64,000 nucleotides of DNA from Pseudomonadota bacterium (GCA_023423695.1 JAFAFA010000110.1:1-64000), one strand, 5' to 3'; positions 31,109-42,326 are shown, counted from the stretch's first letter. Made by a program: numbers and translations. The notes: generated by a model from the sequence alone, not told the origin.

Positions 31109-31431
31109 GGCTGCTCGGGCTCGCTCGATGACGAACAACAGTTAATGTGCTGTCGTGGCAAAGCCCGTGCCAGAGGGTCCGGCGCCCTTGCTGCCGATTT
31201 TTAGTCAAAAGCCCGCCTGCCCGAAAGCCCCTCTCCTCTTGCGGAAGAGGGGTTGGGGTGAGGGGTGCGGCGGCCGGAAGGTCGATGGAAATCCGGTGTT
31301 TGCGACCCCTCACCCCAACCCTCTCCCATATGGGGAGAGGGGGCTCTCCTGCCTGACCGTTCCGTTCCCCAGAACGATCGGAGTCCGCTCACTTTCCAGC
31401 CCTCTGCCCATTTCCCGGGCAACCCGCCCGT
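31109..31431. other. Intergenic region dominated by a palindromic repeat
   Basis: A 323-bp stretch between the CocE-like gene (transcribed away to the left) and the end of adenine deaminase. No gene is seen. It holds repeat copy 4 (31228-31351) and the presumed promoter of the CocE-like gene near 31110-31220. Confidence 0.6.
31228..31351. repeat. Palindromic intergenic repeat (copy 4), the CCCTCACCCCAACCCTCTCCC type
   Basis: GGTTGGGGTGAGGGGT (31251-31266) and ACCCCTCACCCCAACC (31305-31320) are 16-bp perfect inverted arms with a 38-base loop. Each side carries an extra hairpin: CCCCTC...GAGGGG (about 31228-31252) and CTCTCCC-ATAT-GGGGAGAG (31321-31339). The core is a very common proteobacterial intergenic repeat. 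It sits downstream of the adenine deaminase gene and may end its transcript. Confidence 0.85.
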
Positions 31432-33141
31432 TCAGGCGGCAATCAGCTCGAACCGGTCGACATCGACCATGCCGCGGTCGGTGATCTTCAGGTGCGGGAT
31501 GACCGGCAGCGGCAGGAAGGCCAATTGTAGGAAGGGCTCGGCCAGCGGGCAGCCCATGGCGCGGACGGAGGCGCGCAGGGACCGCAGCTTCGCCTCCACC
31601 GCCTCGAAGGGCTCCAGGCTCATCAGCCCGGCCAGCGGCAGGGCGAGTTCGCCCACCACCTTGCCGTCGCGTACGGCGACGAAGCCGCCCTGCAGCTCGA
31701 TCAGCCGGTTCACCGCGATCCGCATGTCGGCGTCGCTCGCCCCCACCACGCAGATGTTGTGACTGTCGTGCCCGACCGACGACGCCAGCGCGCCGTCCGC
31801 GAAGCCGAAGCCCTGGACGAAGCCGCGGCCGATGTTGCGGTTGCTGCCGTGGCGGGCGAAGACGCAGATCTTCAGCAGATCGCGCGACGGATCGGCCACC
31901 ATCCGGCCGCCCACCACCGGCACCTCGATCCGCCGGTGCTCGGTCAGGATCCTGCCCGGCTCCAGCCCGATCACCGACTGCACCGACCCGCCGGCCGGCA
32001 CGGCGAAATCCTCTTCCGCCACCGGATCCAGCTTCACCGAATCCAGCCCCACCGGCGTCACCGCCGGCCGGCCGTCGAAGCTGTGCGGGCCGACGACCTT
32101 GCCGTTGCGGATGACACGGTTGACGGCGCAGTCCTCCAGATCGTCGAGCAGGACCAGGTCGGCGCGATGTCCCGGCGCCACCAGCCCGCGGTCATACAGG
32201 CGGAAACCGCGGGCGGCTGACCAGGTGGCGGCGCGGTAGACATGGGCGACCGGCGCGCCGAGGCGGATGGCGCTGCGGATCAGATGATCCATGTGCCCCT
32301 CCTCCGCGATGTCCAGCGGGTTGCGGTCGTCGGTGCAGAATCCCAGGAAGGGCGAGGTCTCGGGACCGATGACTTCGGCCAGGGCATGGACGTCCTTCGA
32401 CACCGACCCGTCGCGGATCAGCACCTGCATGCCCTTGCGCAGCTTCTCCATCGCCTCCGCGGCGCTGGTGGTCTCGTGGCAGTTGCGGATGCCGCAGGAC
32501 AGATAGGCGTTCAGCTCCTTTCCCGTCACCAGCGGGGCGTGGCCGTCGATGTGGCGCCCGTCGAAGGCGGCCAGCTTGTCCAGCACCCCGTCCACCTTGT
32601 GGAAGACGCCGGGAAAGTTCATGAACTCCGCCAGCCCCAGCACGCGGGGATGGTCCATGTGGCGGATCAGGTCCGGCGCCTCCAGCCGCGCGCCGGACGT
32701 CTCCAGCTCCGTCGCCGGCACGCAGGAGGACAGCTGGACGAACAGGTCGAGCGCCGTCCCGCCGGCGCTCTCCAGGAAATAGCTGAGGCCCCGCTCGCCC
32801 AGCACGTTGCAGATCTCGTGCGGGTCGCAGATGGCGGTGGTGGTGCCGCGCGGCAGGACGCAGCGGTCGAACTCCTGCGGGGTGACGCAGGTGGATTCGC
32901 AATGGACATGGGTGTCGATGAATCCCGGAACCACGGTCAGCCCGCGCCCGTCGATCTCCTCCACCCCGTCATAGGATTCGTAGGTGCCGACGATGACCTC
33001 GCCGCAGAGGGCGATGTCGCCCTCGGCGATTTCGCCGGTCACGACATTGAGGAAGCGCGTGTTCTTGATGACCAGATCGGCCTTCGCCTCGCCCAGCGCC
33101 TGCCCGATGCGCGTCTTCAGATCGTCGCGGCTCACCGCCAT
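31432..33141 (-). CDS. ade: Adenine deaminase
   Basis: Converts adenine to hypoxanthine and ammonia in purine salvage. 569 residues, as in bacterial Ade proteins. The amidohydrolase metal motif is FIDTHVHCEST (near residue 80); further landmarks are PRGTTTAICDPHEICNVLG, HIDGHAPLV, FCTDDRNP, and the C-terminal HGSNRNIGRGFVQGF ... SVGHDSHNICVVG, all characteristic of this enzyme rather than of other amidohydrolases. The ATG at 33141 has GGAG about seven bases upstream; a TTG nine codons earlier is less likely. apt, 9 kb away, acts on the same base. Confidence 0.95.
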   Translation of the reverse strand: MAVSRDDLKTRIGQALGEAKADLVIKNTRFLNVVTGEIAEGDIALCGEVIVGTYESYDGVEEIDGRGLTVVPGFIDTHVHCESTCVTPQEFDRCVLPRGTTTAICDPHEICNVLGERGLSYFLESAGGTALDLFVQLSSCVPATELETSGARLEAPDLIRHMDHPRVLGLAEFMNFPGVFHKVDGVLDKLAAFDGRHIDGHAPLVTGKELNAYLSCGIRNCHETTSAAEAMEKLRKGMQVLIRDGSVSKDVHALAEVIGPETSPFLGFCTDDRNPLDIAEEGHMDHLIRSAIRLGAPVAHVYRAATWSAARGFRLYDRGLVAPGHRADLVLLDDLEDCAVNRVIRNGKVVGPHSFDGRPAVTPVGLDSVKLDPVAEEDFAVPAGGSVQSVIGLEPGRILTEHRRIEVPVVGGRMVADPSRDLLKICVFARHGSNRNIGRGFVQGFGFADGALASSVGHDSHNICVVGASDADMRIAVNRLIELQGGFVAVRDGKVVGELALPLAGLMSLEPFEAVEAKLRSLRASVRAMGCPLAEPFLQLAFLPLPVIPHLKITDRGMVDVDRFELIAA

Positions 33142-33231
33142 GTCCCACTCCGCCGGTCGTCTATTCAAGCAGGCAAGGTGGCGCGGCTTGTCGCACCGTG
33201 CAAGCGGCTATCTCCTCCGCGACGCCGGAGG

Positions 33232-34338
33232 TTAGGGGAAGTGCTTGTCGCGGTGAAGTGACAAATAGACCTTTTCCCGGTCCTTCAACGGAAGTCGCAA
33301 AGATGCGGGAAGTCCCAACACAGCGCGATCATCGCTCGAGATCGCGTCTGAAACCAGCATCGACCCGTCGTCCTTGAAGGAGATCAGCCCCCTGTCGAAC
33401 AGCGCATCGATGGTTGCCAATAGGATGAGGCCGTTGTTGGGATCCAGCCGCTCGGCATTCTCGGATTCGCACCAGGGCTTGATGTGGGACGCGCGCAACG
33501 CTTCCGTAACGGTACAGCCCGTCACCGCGCATGCATTGCTCCAGCGCTGCAGCAGACGGCTGCGAAATGCCCCTTGCCCCATCCGGGCCTGATGCAGAGC
33601 CTGCCGTTCCGTCTCGGGAATGTCCTCATTCTGAAGCTGATCAATGTCGTAGGAGACAGCAGAGTGGCCGCCGGAAATCTCATCGAATATGTTATGCCAT
33701 TCCTGTGTTCTCAAATTACTTGGAACGAATTCCATTACCTTGATAGCCGACGCTCTATCGATGAGCTGATAACTATTAAACATAGAAGTAAACTTTTCCC
33801 TCCCCGTGATCGGATGCGCCTTAATGGTCACCACCGATTCACTTTCCGGAGAAAAATAAAGTTCACTTGGGCAGATCCAGTTAGGTATCCAATGAACCTC
33901 TTCTTTCCATTGCTTCAGAAACTTCTTCTTATCCCCCTCATAACATTCTCTGACAATCTTCTGCTGCCAAGCGTCCTCCTTAAATTCATCAATATGGAGA
34001 TTATTGACAATTTCCTCACGCTGCCAGCGACGGCTCTCGTCAATCATGCAGGTGGCGCCACCAGCAACTCCGACGAGTTGCTGTATGCCATGGTGAGAAG
34101 CGTACATGAAAACGAAGATGCTTCCGTCATGACTCTCCACATCGGTGTTTCCCGGACCCTCAGTATGGAACACCTTTATATTTTGGCCATCGCTGCGATA
34201 CTGCATCCGAGGATTACCATTCCATTCCTCATGGCCATATCCAAACTCAGCAGGATATCCACCCGTTGCCTTATGGCCTGCCGGCTTCAAATAGCCATCC
34301 GCATTCCAATGCACCGGCTTCATCAAAAAAAGCGTCAT
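33232..34338 (-). CDS. HNH endonuclease with an unrecognised N-terminal domain (candidate solitary defence nuclease)
   Basis: 368 residues. The C-terminal third is an HNH_2-type nuclease: RLLQRWSNACAVTGC, ASHIKPW (catalytic His), then DPNNGLILLATIDALFDRGL, with the second metal-site Asn and His/Asp region. The first 190 residues form a separate domain with YPAEFGYGHEEWNG and FVFMYASHHGIQQLVGVAGG; the latter weakly resembles a PUA/EVE-like beta barrel that recognises modified bases, but this is a guess. The coding region is clearly more AT-rich than its neighbours, especially 33650-34440, suggesting horizontal acquisition. The ATG at 34338 has GGAG seven bases upstream. No methylase is adjacent. 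Confidence 0.8.
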   Translation of the reverse strand: MTLFLMKPVHWNADGYLKPAGHKATGGYPAEFGYGHEEWNGNPRMQYRSDGQNIKVFHTEGPGNTDVESHDGSIFVFMYASHHGIQQLVGVAGGATCMIDESRRWQREEIVNNLHIDEFKEDAWQQKIVRECYEGDKKKFLKQWKEEVHWIPNWICPSELYFSPESESVVTIKAHPITGREKFTSMFNSYQLIDRASAIKVMEFVPSNLRTQEWHNIFDEISGGHSAVSYDIDQLQNEDIPETERQALHQARMGQGAFRSRLLQRWSNACAVTGCTVTEALRASHIKPWCESENAERLDPNNGLILLATIDALFDRGLISFKDDGSMLVSDAISSDDRAVLGLPASLRLPLKDREKVYLSLHRDKHFP

Positions 34339-34431
34339 TTAACGGCTCCATACATACACTATGGAAAAAATACCTAGAAGCGAACTTAAGCATAGATTAT
34401 GATTGCACAATTAGTGATTTCCATCAAAAAA

Positions 34432-35768
<1,337 letters not shown>

Positions 35769-35772
<4 letters not shown>

Positions 35773-36905
35773 GCCGCGGCGTTTTCCGGCTGCATGATGT
35801 CGCCCAGCTTCGCCAGCAGGAATTCCAGATCCTCCGGCGCCAGGTCCTCGTACTGGGTCAGGATGCGCTCGATGACGCGGCGGCGGTGGCGCTCGCGGTC
35901 GCCGGGCTCGCCGTCATAGGGTGTCTCCTTCAGCACGTCGATGGCGATGCGGCAGGCCGGCAGCAGGGCCGGCGGCAGCTTCGCCTTGTCGTACAGCGAT
36001 TTCAGCCCCAGCCGGCCGGCATCGTGGATCAGCAGGCGGGCGTTGGTCAGCGGCACGTTCGCCATGCGCGACATGGCCATCTCGAAGAAGGCGATGTCGC
36101 CGGTGCACAGCGAGCGCAGCAGCAGCGAGGGCGTCAGGCGGCCGGTGCGGGCGAGCTGCCCCACCAGCCGGTCCAGGGCGCCTTCGTCGCTCTCCCCGGT
36201 GAACAGCGCCACGGTCGCCCGCTCGCGGCTTTGGAGGATCAGCTCCGACGCGACCTTGGCCGGCAGTTCATGGTGGGCGACGAGATGCTGGCGCAGCCGT
36301 TCCGACACCACGGCGACCAGCCGTTCGGCGATGGTGATCGGCAGCTTGGAGCGGTGGACCAGCGGGTCCTGCACCGCCTCGCTGGCCCCGAACCGGTCGA
36401 TGACGCGGCCCAGGCTCCGCTCGCCGAGTTCCGCCCCTTCATTGGCGACCAGGGCGGCGACGGCGCGTTCGGACCCGCTTTCGATCAGCGCGTCGGCGAC
36501 CACCGCCGGTACGGTCGGACGCTGGGCAATGGCGGTGCTCTTGGCCTCCGTCCCCGACCGTACGATCTCGACCAGATCGGCCGGGGTCAGCACGGTGGAG
36601 ACGCTGAGGAGCGGGATCGCCACCGCCTCAACGTCGCGGGCAAGGCTCAGCGCCACGTCGCGCGGCAGGGACGGGCTGGATTTCAGGTTCTCGGCCAGGG
36701 TCTGGCGGACGCGCAGGACCGTGTCGTTGACCATCAGGCGGATGATGTCCTCCGCCAGCTTGTGCTCCGCCTGCGACAGCTCGGGGCTGTCGAACTGCTG
36801 GGCCAGCTTGGCGGCCAGATCGGTCCGGCTGTTCGGCGACGGGTCGGCCAGCAGCCGCGCCACGTCCTGCTGGGTCAGATGACCCGACTTCATACCGTCA
36901 CTCAT
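35769..36905 (-). CDS. DUF2336 protein
   Basis: 378 residues of mostly alpha-helical, HEAT-like repeats, the alphaproteobacterial DUF2336 family whose function is unknown. Recognisable parts are LADPSPNSRTDLAAKLAQQF near the N-terminus and VIERILTQYEDLAPEDLEFLLAKLGDI at the end. No membrane segment or cysteine-rich site. The ATG at 36905 has AGGAAGGG upstream; the frame is open another 30 codons. The gene overlaps the PAS histidine kinase by four bases, suggesting that the helical protein is an accessory or regulator of that kinase. Confidence 0.85.
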
Positions 36906-37089
36906 GGGTCCGGGACCCTTCCTGCCCTGGTCCGTCTCCTTATCTGTCGCGAAGAGGCGATACCCGCGCGGATGTGGGCGGAGACTTGTCCACACCGTCG
37001 AGGATCTTCCGAAACGGTTGAACCTTCATTAACGCCGGCGGGTCATAGAACGTCGGCAAGGCTTCGGCCTACAGAGCCCGGGCCGGGGT

Positions 37090-37854
37090 TTAAGGCATTT
37101 TGACGAAGCTGGGCGGTTCCGGCAGGATCGGATGGCGGCGCCGGGCGCCGCGCAGGTGCATGGCGACCTCGGCGATCTGCTCCTCCACCGAGATGTGGCG
37201 CTGGGAGGCGACCTCCAGCCCACGGTCCTCATAGACGTAGGCGTCTGGATGCGCGTCGGCCCAGCGCCGGATGGCGGCGTCCCGCTCGCGCAGCAGGCCG
37301 ACGATGGTCGGGCGGAACAGCCGCATCATCGCGGTGATCCAGCGGTTGGCCGGCCAGGACGGGCGGGCATGGTCGACCTCGAAGGCGCCGAGCATGGCGA
37401 TCACGTCATCGGCCCCGTACCAGGTCTCCCCCGTCACCCAGCGGTTGGTGGTGAACAGGCGCACCGGCTGGCCAGCGACATCCATGGCGATGCCGATCAG
37501 GTGCGACAGCGCGTCATTGTCGTTCTCCGGCGGCTGGAAATCGGGCAGCGGCGCCGGCCGCAGGCCGGACGGCATGCCGTGGGGCCGCAGGAAGGTGTGG
37601 AAATGCCCATGCTCCCCGTTCGGCCGCTCGCCTTCGGGGTGGCAGTGGTAATAATACTGGGCGTGGAACTCGGCGTCGTATACGTCGCCCGGCGGATAGT
37701 GTTTCCACTCGTAGAGCGTGCCGTGGCCGCGCAGGAGTTCGCCCACCACCGTGTCGCCGGTCTTGGCGAGGACGCGCTGGCACAGCCGGACCTCGCGTCC
37801 CGCCTCGGCCATCGCCTCCAACTCTTCCCGGGACACGTCCGACAAATCCGTCAT
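37090..37854 (-). CDS. Conserved hypothetical protein, DUF6969-like
   Basis: 254 residues, soluble. I recognise it, from memory and without a search, as resembling the DUF6969 family of proteobacteria. Distinctive parts are CQRVLAKTGDTVVGELLRG, YYYHCHPEGERPNGEHGHFH and LFTTNRWVTGETWYGADDVI; the His-rich middle (HCHP, EHGHFHTF) could bind metal. The ATG at 37854 begins MTDLSDVSREELEAMAEAG; an upstream start 20 codons earlier is open but looks like leader. A 184-bp gap precedes DUF2336's end of the neighbouring transcript, and the gene is on the same strand as the lipid ABC operon, 112 bp downstream of it. Confidence 0.6.
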   Translation of the reverse strand: MTDLSDVSREELEAMAEAGREVRLCQRVLAKTGDTVVGELLRGHGTLYEWKHYPPGDVYDAEFHAQYYYHCHPEGERPNGEHGHFHTFLRPHGMPSGLRPAPLPDFQPPENDNDALSHLIGIAMDVAGQPVRLFTTNRWVTGETWYGADDVIAMLGAFEVDHARPSWPANRWITAMMRLFRPTIVGLLRERDAAIRRWADAHPDAYVYEDRGLEVASQRHISVEEQIAEVAMHLRGARRRHPILPEPPSFVKMP

Positions 37855-37966
37855 CGCCCGATCCTGCGCTGCGCGAACATCCCCATTACGTACGCGGCTA
37901 TGCGGGCGTGACAAGGTCTTTTCCGCTGCGGCACCTGCGGTTGCAGCCCGGCCCGCGCTTGGCCGG

Positions 37967-38635
37967 TCAGCTGCCGGAGGCCCTGAGGCGCTGCGACAGC
38001 GACCAGTTCACCAGTTCGCCGGTGACGCTGCCCAGCGCCTCGTCGAAGGCGGCGACGATGTCGGTGAAGGAGCGGCCGCGCACGGGGGCCGACGCCTCGA
38101 AAGTCTCACCGGCCTCGATGGTCCGGCGCGGCATGGCGACCAGCTTGGCCGACAGGCGCACATGCACCCGGTCCGGCAGGGCGGCCCCCGGCGTGGCATA
38201 TTCTGCCTGGAAGTCGCGCAGCTCCGACTTCAGCACATAGTCTGAGCGCAGACCCACCGTGTCGCGTCCGACCGAGACGATCCGCCCGCTGTCCTCGAAG
38301 GTCTGGACGATCAGCCCCTGCACCATGTTCGGCGCCCGGTCGGCCCAGGACACATCGGCGAAGTAATCCAGCGAGGTCGGCGTGCGGGCCAGCGCGATGC
38401 GTGGCGTGTCGATCCCGGCGGCGGCGGCCGGCGTCTCGACCAGCAGCTGCCAGTCGGCCTTGGGACCAGGGGCGACGCTGGCGCGCGGAGTCAGGGTATA
38501 GAGCTGCGGCGCCGTCGGGTTCAGCGCGGAGCAGGCGGCAAGCCCCAGCAGCAGGACGGACCCCGCCACAGCGCACAGCCCCGACCGCGCTGCCCCTTTG
38601 CCCGTCCCCTTCCGCAAGATCGCCGTCCCCATCAT
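37967..38635 (-). CDS. ABC-type transport auxiliary lipoprotein (PqiC/ABC_trans_aux)
   Basis: 222-residue outer-membrane or periplasmic lipoprotein. A signal peptide ends in a lipobox (LLGLAAC, Cys about residue 35). The mature part shows the family start PQLYTLTPR and the domain core LARTPTSLDYFADVSWADRAPNMVQ. In Mla/Pqi-like systems this component partners with MCE proteins to move lipids between membranes. The ATG overlaps the stop of the MlaD-like gene by four bases, making it the last gene of the operon 41588-37967. Confidence 0.88.
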   Translation of the reverse strand: MMGTAILRKGTGKGAARSGLCAVAGSVLLLGLAACSALNPTAPQLYTLTPRASVAPGPKADWQLLVETPAAAAGIDTPRIALARTPTSLDYFADVSWADRAPNMVQGLIVQTFEDSGRIVSVGRDTVGLRSDYVLKSELRDFQAEYATPGAALPDRVHVRLSAKLVAMPRRTIEAGETFEASAPVRGRSFTDIVAAFDEALGSVTGELVNWSLSQRLRASGS

Positions 38636-39591
38636 TTCCCACGCACCTCCACACCCTGCCGCGTCCCGCCGAAGAGGAAGTTCGACGGGTCGTTCTCGAT
38701 CCGCGTGATCACCCGCGACAGCTGCCCGGACAGGTCGCGCAGCTGGGAGATCAGCAGCGTCAGATCATACAGTCCGGTGGCGGTAAAGTCGCGCACCGGC
38801 TCGCGATTTTCGGCCATCAGGCCGTTCAGCGTGTCGGAGGTGCGCTTCAGCGAGCGCATCAGCTCGCGCGTTTCCCCCGTCAGCTGCTTGGCGCTGCCGT
38901 CCACCGTCGCCAGCGTTTCCCGCGCCTGGGCCAGCGTGCGGTCCAGCTGCGGCCCGACCGTCTCGAAGCCGTTCAGCGTCTGCCGCGCCTGGGCCATCGT
39001 CTCCTCCAGGCCGGAGCCGGCGCGGGCAAGCTCGGCGCTGAGGATGCGGGCATTGTCCAGGATCTCGCCGATGGCCTTCTGATTTTCGCCGTTCAGCAGC
39101 TCGCCCAGCCTGGTGATGACCTCCAGCGCGCGGTTGACCAGCTGCGGCGCGCTGTCCACCACCGCGGTCAGCGAGCTTGGCCGCGACGGGATCGTCAGCA
39201 CCCCGTCGGCATCGGTGGCGGTCAGGCGCTTGCCTCCCACCGTCCCGCCGGAGATCTGGACATAGGCGCCGCCGGTGATGCCCTGCACCTCCAGCGAGGC
39301 GATGGAGTCGGACATGATCGGCGTGCCGTTCTGCACCTGGACCGTCACCCGCACCCGCGTCACGTTGTCGGGGTCGAGCCGGATGTCCGACACCGTGCCC
39401 ACCGGCACGCCGCGGTAGCGCACCGGGCTTCCCTGCTGCAGGCCGGTGACGGAGCCGGCGAAGTAGATGCGGTAGGTTTCGCGCGATTCGTCGAGCTGGA
39501 CCTTGGCGATCCAGGCGGTGAAGACCAGCAGGCCGGCGACCAGCGCCAGCACGAAGCTGCCGACGAGGATGTAGCTGGCGCGGGTTTCCAT
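38632..39591 (-). CDS. MlaD/MCE-domain substrate-binding protein
   Basis: 319 residues: an N-terminal membrane anchor (YILVGSFVLALVAGLLVFTAW, about 6-26), one MCE domain (about 40-120: YRIYFAGSVTGLQQGSPVRYRGVPVG), and a long helical C-terminal region with coiled-coil character, as in lipid-transfer MCE proteins such as MlaD and Ttg2C (but longer than E. coli MlaD, 183 residues). It carries lipid across the periplasm for the ABC transporter encoded upstream. Nine bases after the ATPase gene; overlaps the lipoprotein gene. Confidence 0.9.
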   Translation of the reverse strand: METRASYILVGSFVLALVAGLLVFTAWIAKVQLDESRETYRIYFAGSVTGLQQGSPVRYRGVPVGTVSDIRLDPDNVTRVRVTVQVQNGTPIMSDSIASLEVQGITGGAYVQISGGTVGGKRLTATDADGVLTIPSRPSSLTAVVDSAPQLVNRALEVITRLGELLNGENQKAIGEILDNARILSAELARAGSGLEETMAQARQTLNGFETVGPQLDRTLAQARETLATVDGSAKQLTGETRELMRSLKRTSDTLNGLMAENREPVRDFTATGLYDLTLLISQLRDLSGQLSRVITRIENDPSNFLFGGTRQGVEVRGK

Positions 39592-39600
39592 GGCGTGTCC

Positions 39601-40401
39601 CTACCCTTTCGCAAGCTGTCGAGCTTGATTGCGTTCCTTGGCGTCCAGCGCCGCGCGGCCACGCGGTCCGTGGAAGTAATCGCGGATCCAGGGATGCGGA
39701 TCGGCCAGATGCTCGGCCAAGGTTCCCACCCGGATCTTGCGGTCGACCAGCACCGCGATGCGGTCGCAGATGGAGGTCAGGCTGTCCAGGTCATGGGTGA
39801 CCATGAAGACGGTCAGCCCCAGGCTGCGCTGCAGCCCCTGGATCAGCGTGTCGAAGGCGGCGGCGCCGATGGGGTCGAGGCCGGCGGTCGGCTCGTCGAG
39901 GAACAGGATGTCGGGGTCGAGCGCCAGGGCGCGGGCCAGACCGGCGCGCTTGATCATGCCGCCCGACAGCTGCGCCGGATGCTTGGTGCCGGCATCGGGC
40001 GGCAGGCCGGCCATGGCGATCTTGACCCGCGCCACCTCCGCGATCAGCGCCGGCGGCAAATCGGTGTGCTCCTTCAGCGGCAGCATCACATTCTCCGCCA
40101 CCGTCATGGAGCTGAACAGCGCGCCGTTCTGGAACAGCACGCCGGTGCGGGCCTGCAACGCCGTGCGCTCCGCCCGGTCGAGTTCGGCGGTGTCGTGGCC
40201 CAGCAGCTCGATCCGGCCGGCGGACGGTGCGATCAGGCCCAGGATTTCCTTCAGCAGCACCGACTTGCCGGTGCCGGACCCGCCGACGACGCCCAGCACC
40301 TCCCCCCGCTCCACGTCGAGGTCGAGCCCGTCATGGACGGTCTGCGGGCCGAAGCGGGTGACCAGCCCCCGCACCCGGATGACGGGGGACGTGTCCATCA
40401 C
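39601..40401 (-). CDS. MlaF-type ABC transporter ATP-binding protein
   Basis: 266 residues forming the ATPase of the lipid ABC transporter. Walker A is GGSGTGKS, the signature LSGGMIKR, and Walker B ILFLDEPTAGLDP, followed by the switch His in VFMVTHDLDS. Its start ATG overlaps the permease stop (ATGA at 40398-40401), and the MCE protein starts nine bases after its own stop, so permease, ATPase, MCE protein and lipoprotein are one operon. A second MlaF is encoded at 63013. Confidence 0.93.
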   Translation of the reverse strand: MMDTSPVIRVRGLVTRFGPQTVHDGLDLDVERGEVLGVVGGSGTGKSVLLKEILGLIAPSAGRIELLGHDTAELDRAERTALQARTGVLFQNGALFSSMTVAENVMLPLKEHTDLPPALIAEVARVKIAMAGLPPDAGTKHPAQLSGGMIKRAGLARALALDPDILFLDEPTAGLDPIGAAAFDTLIQGLQRSLGLTVFMVTHDLDSLTSICDRIAVLVDRKIRVGTLAEHLADPHPWIRDYFHGPRGRAALDAKERNQARQLAKG

Positions 40402-41588
40402 ACCCCCAGCATGGAGAAGACGACGGAGAACACCGCGTCGATGACGATCACCAGGAAGATGCCCTCCACCACCGCCTTGGTGGTCATGATGCCGACGCTT
40501 TCGGCGCTGCCGGAGACCTTCAGCCCCTCGTAACAGCCGACCATGGCGATCACCAGCGCGAAGACCGGCGCCTTGATCAACCCGGCGATCACCGTGTTGA
40601 TGCCGACGGCGCTGTGAAGCTGGCGGATGAACTGCCCGAAGGTGATGTCCAGCGTGGCGTAGGCCATCACCGCCCCGCCGAACAACCCCATCACGTCGGC
40701 GTAGAAGGCCAGCAGCGGCAGCGAGATCATCAGCGCCAGCGCCCGCGGCACCACCAGCAGTTCGATCGGGTCGAGCCCCATGGTGCCGATGGCGTCGACC
40801 TCCTGGTTCACCTTCATGGTGCCGATCTGCGCGGTGAAGGCGGAGCCGGAGCGGCCGGCGACGATGATCGCCGTCATCAGGATGCCGATCTCGCGCAGGA
40901 CGGAGATGCCCAGCAGGTTGACCACATACAGTTCCGCCCCGAAGCGCTTCAACTGGTCGGCGCCCTGGAAGGCCAGGACCACGCCGATCAGGAAGGACAG
41001 CAGCCCCAGGATCGGCAGGGCGTTCAGCCCGGTCTGCTCGATATGGAACAGGACGGAGGTCAGGCGCAGGCGCGACGGGCGCAGGATCAGCCGGCCGAAG
41101 GTGACGGTGACCAGGCCGAGGAAGCCGACGAGGTCCAGCACCTCCTTGCCGGCGTTCACCGTCGTCTGGCCTGTGCGCACGACCATGTCCAGGATGGGGT
41201 GATGGTCGCGCTCAATGGGATGGGGCGGCGCCTTGCCGGCATCGCGCACCGCGCCGAACAGGGCGGCATGCTCCGGCCGCAGCCCGACCACCTCCACCGC
41301 ATGCCCTTCCGCCTGCAGCCGGTCGGCTAGCCTGTTCAGCAGATAGGCGCCGACGGTGTCGAGGGCCTCCACCCGCGACAGATCGAGCCGCACGGCGGCA
41401 CCGCCCTGCGGCTTCTGCGCCCGGTCCAGCGCATCCGACGCGGCCCCGGCCGCGTGCAGAGTCCAGCGCCCGGCGGCGCCGATCCGCCAGCCGCCACCCT
41501 CCGGCCCGGCGTCGATCCGGGCCATCTCCGCCGCCGCTCCGTCCTTCGCCAAAATCTCAGCCACAGGCTCCGCCGCACGCAACCGCAC
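40398..41588 (-). CDS. MlaE-type ABC permease with N-terminal STAS-like domain
   Basis: 396 residues. Residues about 25-115 look like a STAS domain (VRLDLSRVEALDTVGAYLLNRLADRL), here fused to the permease, whereas E. coli has it as separate MlaB. From about 150 on is the MlaE permease with five or six membrane helices and the family stretches LREIGILMTAIIVAGRSGSAF and EVDAIGTMGLDPIELLVVPR. First gene of the lipid-transfer operon. The frame begins with a GTG at 41588 whose ribosome site is poor, so the true start may be a few codons inside. Confidence 0.9.
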   Translation of the reverse strand: MRLRAAEPVAEILAKDGAAAEMARIDAGPEGGGWRIGAAGRWTLHAAGAASDALDRAQKPQGGAAVRLDLSRVEALDTVGAYLLNRLADRLQAEGHAVEVVGLRPEHAALFGAVRDAGKAPPHPIERDHHPILDMVVRTGQTTVNAGKEVLDLVGFLGLVTVTFGRLILRPSRLRLTSVLFHIEQTGLNALPILGLLSFLIGVVLAFQGADQLKRFGAELYVVNLLGISVLREIGILMTAIIVAGRSGSAFTAQIGTMKVNQEVDAIGTMGLDPIELLVVPRALALMISLPLLAFYADVMGLFGGAVMAYATLDITFGQFIRQLHSAVGINTVIAGLIKAPVFALVIAMVGCYEGLKVSGSAESVGIMTTKAVVEGIFLVIVIDAVFSVVFSMLGV

Positions 41589-41808
41589 TCCGCCCGGTGC
41601 GTCAGGCCGACCGGTACTTCGGGAACGTGGCGGAGCACCGCCGAATGGTCAACCCCATGTGGCATAGCCACAGGGCACGGCGGCCATGCCCGGCGCCGGC
41701 CGCCGCGCCCAATCGCGTCTTTGCGCGGGGGCGGGCAGCCGCTAGAGTGCCGGGCGGCGGACCCGGCCCGTCATGCCGGCACCGGACCCTTTACGGACAA
41801 GATTTCCG

Positions 41809-42324
41809 ATGAACCTGAAAGACCACATCCGCGGCATTCCGGATTTCCCGAAGCCCGGCATCCTGTTCTACGACGTCTCGCCGCTGCTGGCGAACGGCGC
41901 CGCCTGGAAGGCCGCCATCGACGAGCTGGCCGACGCCGTGCGCCCGCACAAACCCGACCTTCTGGTCGGGATCGAATCGCGCGGCTTCCTGGTCGCCGCC
42001 CCGCTGGCTCTGGCGCTGGGCATCGGGTTCATCATGGTGCGCAAGCACGGCAAGCTGCCGGGCGACAAGATCGCCCATTCCTACAATCTGGAATACGGCA
42101 CCGACACCATCGAGGTGCAGGCGGACGCGGTGAAGCCCGGCCAGCGCGTGGTGGTGCTGGACGACCTGCTGGCGACCGGCGGCACCATGGTCGCCGCCAT
42201 CAACCTGCTGCGCCAAGTCGGCGCCGACGTCCGCGCCGCCGCCTTCCTGGTTGAACTGACCTTCCTCAACGGCCGGGACCGCATCGACGTGCCCAGCATC
42301 TCGCTGATGGCGTACGATTCCTGA
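41809..42324 (+). CDS. apt: Adenine phosphoribosyltransferase
   Basis: Salvages adenine with PRPP to AMP. 171 residues, family size 170-185. It opens MNLKDHIRGIPDFPKPGILFYD, has the substrate segment GIESRGFLVAAPLAL and the PRPP loop VVVLDDLLATGGT. The ATG at 41809 is the natural start of the fold. It converges on the DoxX gene with two bases between stop codons. Functionally related to adenine deaminase at 31.4 kb, which competes for the same substrate. Confidence 0.96.
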   Translation: MNLKDHIRGIPDFPKPGILFYDVSPLLANGAAWKAAIDELADAVRPHKPDLLVGIESRGFLVAAPLALALGIGFIMVRKHGKLPGDKIAHSYNLEYGTDTIEVQADAVKPGQRVVVLDDLLATGGTMVAAINLLRQVGADVRAAAFLVELTFLNGRDRIDVPSISLMAYDS

Positions 42325-42326
42325 AC

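Noticed and set aside
31228..31351. Possible small RNA or CRISPR-like repeat at the palindromic cluster
   Set aside because: Inverted rather than regularly spaced direct repeats, no spacers, and the core is a common intergenic repeat.
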